Under the pieces are notes generated by a model. The model worked only from the letters and a program-made list of their open reading frames with translations. It ran no database searches and was not told the origin of the DNA. Shown here one piece after another: positions 6,085-8,001 of a stretch of 8,001 nucleotides of DNA. The stretch is from positions 160 through 8,160 of the forward strand of contig DGNJ01000005.1 of NCBI GenBank assembly GCA_002388905.1, given 5' to 3'. The first letter of the stretch is position 1, and each line of letters starts with the position of its first letter. Origin of the DNA: Cellvibrionales bacterium UBA4495 (lineage in GTDB: Bacteria > Pseudomonadota > Gammaproteobacteria > Pseudomonadales > Porticoccaceae). The translations under genes were made by a program, and so were the position numbers.

Positions 6085-7192
6085 GCTTCAACAACTCCTC
6101 GCCGACAATAGCGTGTCGCCAGCCGTCCGCCAGCGCCGGCGGCAATTCCGGTCGACCGGTCAGCGCCGTACGCACCAGGGATTCCAGTTCTTTCTTGCGA
6201 GCCAGGACTTCCGGTGCCAGGCCCAGCGCTTTTGCCCTGCCGTCGACGATATCGCGGCAGGTGGCGAGATGCTTTCGGGCTTCCCGGTCAAGCGGCGCAG
6301 GCAGAGTATCCGGCGGCACATCTGCGTTGGCAGCGGCGGCCCGGCACAGTTCCAGCAACCGGTCGCCGTAACGTTTTACCGCCCGGGGATGGAAATCGTC
6401 GATAGCAAACAGGGCCTGGCGGGATGACGGGTCCCGGCGGGCCACTTCCAACAGCACCCGGTCGGGGACAATACGGTTGCGGGGCCGGTTCATCTCCCTC
6501 GCCTCCTGTTCGCGCCAGCGCGCCATGGCCTGCAAGCGCGCCAGGCCTTCCGGCGGCAGTTTCCAGGCGCCCTTGATCCTGCGGTAGTAATCCCCGGCGG
6601 GCGGGACAGAGGCCGCCTCCTCCACCAGCCTCCCCATGTCGGCCTCCACCCAGGCAAGGCGCTGTTTCTCCCGAAGCTCGTCCACCAGCCGGCGATAAAC
6701 CCGCATAAGATAATGGACATCCTCGGCGGCGTAGTGACACTGGGAGTCGCTGAGCGGCCGCTGTAACCAGTCGGAGCGGGTCTCGTGCTTGTCCAGGGCG
6801 ATATCCAGCACCGCCTCCACCAGCCGGGCGTAGCCCAGGGAGAAACCGTAGCCCAGGAAACCCGCCGCCACCTGGGTATCGAATACCGGGGCGGGCACGA
6901 TATCCAGGGCGTAACGGAGCACTTCCAGGTCCTCGGAGCAGGAATGGAATACCTTGACGATACCCGGTTCGGCCAGCACGTCCGTGAGCGGCCCAAAATC
7001 ATTGACAGCCAGGGGGTCCACCAACCAGATTCCATTGCCGTCGCAAACCTGGATCAGGCCCAGCTTTGGGTAGAAGGTATCGGTGCGGACAAATTCGGTA
7101 TCCACGGCCAGGGAATCGGCCTCGCGCCAGTATTGGGCGCATTCGATCAGATGAGCATTGGTCTCGACAAGGACGGGATTGAGACTGGTCAT
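6062..7192 (-). CDS. rnd: Ribonuclease D
   Basis: RNase D is a 3'-to-5' exoribonuclease that trims the 3' ends of tRNA precursors and other small stable RNAs in the cytoplasm. The 376 residues match the family length (E. coli 375). The DEDDy catalytic set is complete: VDTEF (D31, E33), SEDLEVL (D88) and [10 protein letters not shown] (Y154, D158). A helical HRDC region follows at about 207-290 ([20 protein letters not shown] begins it), and a second C-terminal helical domain at about 295-372. The ATG at 7192 overlaps the recR stop as ATGA. No clear ribosome binding site is seen, so initiation probably depends on ribosomes arriving from recR. The 3' end overlaps ycgL by 23 bp. An intact, ordinary enzyme in an unusually tight operon. 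Confidence 0.96.
   Translation of the reverse strand: MTSLNPVLVETNAHLIECAQYWREADSLAVDTEFVRTDTFYPKLGLIQVCDGNGIWLVDPLAVNDFGPLTDVLAEPGIVKVFHSCSEDLEVLRYALDIVPAPVFDTQVAAGFLGYGFSLGYARLVEAVLDIALDKHETRSDWLQRPLSDSQCHYAAEDVHYLMRVYRRLVDELREKQRLAWVEADMGRLVEEAASVPPAGDYYRRIKGAWKLPPEGLARLQAMARWREQEAREMNRPRNRIVPDRVLLEVARRDPSSRQALFAIDDFHPRAVKRYGDRLLELCRAAAANADVPPDTLPAPLDREARKHLATCRDIVDGRAKALGLAPEVLARKKELESLVRTALTGRPELPPALADGWRHAIVGEELLKHVRETPL
6090..6101 (-). promoter_or_regulatory. Ribosome binding site of ycgL inside the rnd gene
   Basis: The minus strand reads GAGGAGTTGTTGAAGCATG. GAGGAG is a strong Shine-Dalgarno match about ten bases before the ycgL ATG at 6084, and it encodes the Glu-Glu-Leu-Leu-Lys stretch of RNase D. 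It supports the overlapping ycgL start. Confidence 0.6.
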
Positions 7193-7785
7193 GAAAACAA
7201 CTTTCGGGTGGTAAACGCGTGGGCCAGGGTACCGCCGTCCACGTACTCAAGTTCGCCACCCAGGGGCACGCCGTGGGCGATACGCGACACCGACACGCCC
7301 GCGGCCCTGGCCCGCTCGCCGATATAATGGGCGGTGGCCTCTCCTTCGACGGTGAGGTTGGTGGCCAGAATCAACTCATCCACCGCCTCTTCGGTAACAC
7401 GGTGAAGCAACTGATCGATGCCGATCTGGTCGGGACCGATACCATCGATGGGCGACAAGTGGCCGAGCAGGACAAAGTAACGCCCCCGATAGGTGCCGGA
7501 CTGCTCGATGGCGAATAAATCCGCGGGGGTTTCCACCACGCAAATCTGGCTCTGGTCGCGGCGGGGATTGGCGCAAATCGCACACAGGGCATCCTCGGTG
7601 AAGTTGCGACAGAGCGTACAGCGGCCGACCTGGGCAACGGCGTCGGAAATGGCCCTGGCCAGCCGCTCGCCGCCCTCCCGGTTACGCTCCAGGATATGAA
7701 GCGCCACGCGCTGGGCGCTCTTGGGGCCGACCCCGGGCAGGCAGCGCAGAGCGTCGATCAATTCGTCAATCAGTGGTCCGAACAC
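7189..7785 (-). CDS. recR: Recombination mediator protein RecR
   Basis: RecR works with RecO, and RecF, to load RecA on SSB-coated single-stranded DNA at gaps. The 198 residues show all expected parts in order: a helix-hairpin-helix region ([16 protein letters not shown], 13-28), a four-cysteine zinc site (C56, C59, C68, C71), a Toprim domain from about 80 to 175 (VVETPADL at 83-90, [12 protein letters not shown] at 108-119, TVEGEAT at 145-151) and the C-terminal [20 protein letters not shown] segment (168-187) with the Walker-B-like region. The start is GTG at 7785, giving an N-terminus of family length; the ribosome binding site is GC-rich and weak (GGGCGGG). One small oddity: the usual ATNPTVEGEAT reads [11 protein letters not shown] (L144). 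It lies 12 bp after ybaB, the classic arrangement downstream of dnaX. Confidence 0.97.
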   Translation of the reverse strand: MFGPLIDELIDALRCLPGVGPKSAQRVALHILERNREGGERLARAISDAVAQVGRCTLCRNFTEDALCAICANPRRDQSQICVVETPADLFAIEQSGTYRGRYFVLLGHLSPIDGIGPDQIGIDQLLHRVTEEAVDELILATNLTVEGEATAHYIGERARAAGVSVSRIAHGVPLGGELEYVDGGTLAHAFTTRKLFS

Positions 7786-7797
7786 GGCGTCCCGCCC

Positions 7798-8001
7798 TTA
7801 AAAGGGCATCTTGAAGCCGGGAGGCAGGTTCATCCCGGCGGTGAGATCGGCCATCTTTTCGCGATTTTGCTCCTCGATCTTGCGCACGGCATCGTTGACG
7901 GCGGCGACCAGCAGGTCCTCCAGCAGTTCCTTGTCTTCCTCCATAAGACTGGGGTCGATACTGACCTTGCGCACGTCGTGACGCCCGTTCATGGTCACCC
8001 T
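7798..8001 (-). CDS. ybaB: YbaB/EbfC family nucleoid-associated protein, C-terminal 67 residues (runs off the right edge)
   Basis: YbaB/EbfC proteins are small homodimeric DNA-binding proteins associated with the nucleoid. The visible part reads from VTMNG through [20 protein letters not shown] to the family's very conserved tail [11 protein letters not shown], almost the same as the E. coli end. E. coli YbaB has 109 residues, so about 40 N-terminal residues lie beyond 8001. The frame is open across the window edge, so the in-frame GTG at 7998 and ATG at 7992 are internal codons, not starts. It sits 12 bp before recR; the dnaX-ybaB-recR order is widely conserved, so dnaX is likely just outside. 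Confidence 0.96.
   Translation of the reverse strand, partial: RVTMNGRHDVRKVSIDPSLMEEDKELLEDLLVAAVNDAVRKIEEQNREKMADLTAGMNLPPGFKMPF

Overview
The window looks like a chromosomal segment of a GC-rich gammaproteobacterium. RecR, YcgL, YcgN, AidB and Cfa all read as close relatives of the E. coli proteins, and the YcgL/YcgN pair is typical of that class. I cannot place it to genus; codon use and GC content would fit a purple-sulfur or halophilic relative. Every gene I can support lies on the minus strand, so transcription runs from high to low coordinates. There is no rRNA, tRNA, CRISPR array, insertion sequence or phage gene, and no gene-free stretch longer than 90 bases.

Right part (8001 down to about 5342) is a compact housekeeping operon: the 3' end of ybaB (nucleoid-associated protein), recR (recombination mediator), rnd (RNase D), ycgL and ycgN. 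Spacings are 12 bp, a 4-bp ATGA overlap, a 23-bp overlap and another 4-bp ATGA overlap, which implies co-transcription and translational coupling. A small uncharacterised multi-pass membrane protein follows at 5272..4898.

Middle part (4839 down to 2300) holds the least understood pair. One gene is a 503-residue enzyme of the GCS2 carboxylate-amine / glutamate-cysteine ligase family. The other is a 343-residue M14-type zinc deacylase of the aspartoacylase / succinylglutamate desuccinylase family. The second probably starts at a TTG codon that overlaps the first gene's stop (TTGA), behind a good ribosome binding site inside the ligase gene. The two are therefore probably made together and act in one pathway: a ligase forming an amide bond and a hydrolase that can break one. 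The substrate is unknown, and this is the best candidate here for an undescribed system.

Left part (2210 down to 1) is a second likely transcription unit after an 89-bp gap: aidB (acyl-CoA-dehydrogenase-fold protein) and the 5' part of cfa (cyclopropane-fatty-acid synthase), 9 bp apart with the cfa ribosome binding site against the aidB stop. The arrangement ties AidB to membrane-lipid modification in this organism. No convincing rho-independent terminator or strong sigma-70 promoter could be identified by eye.
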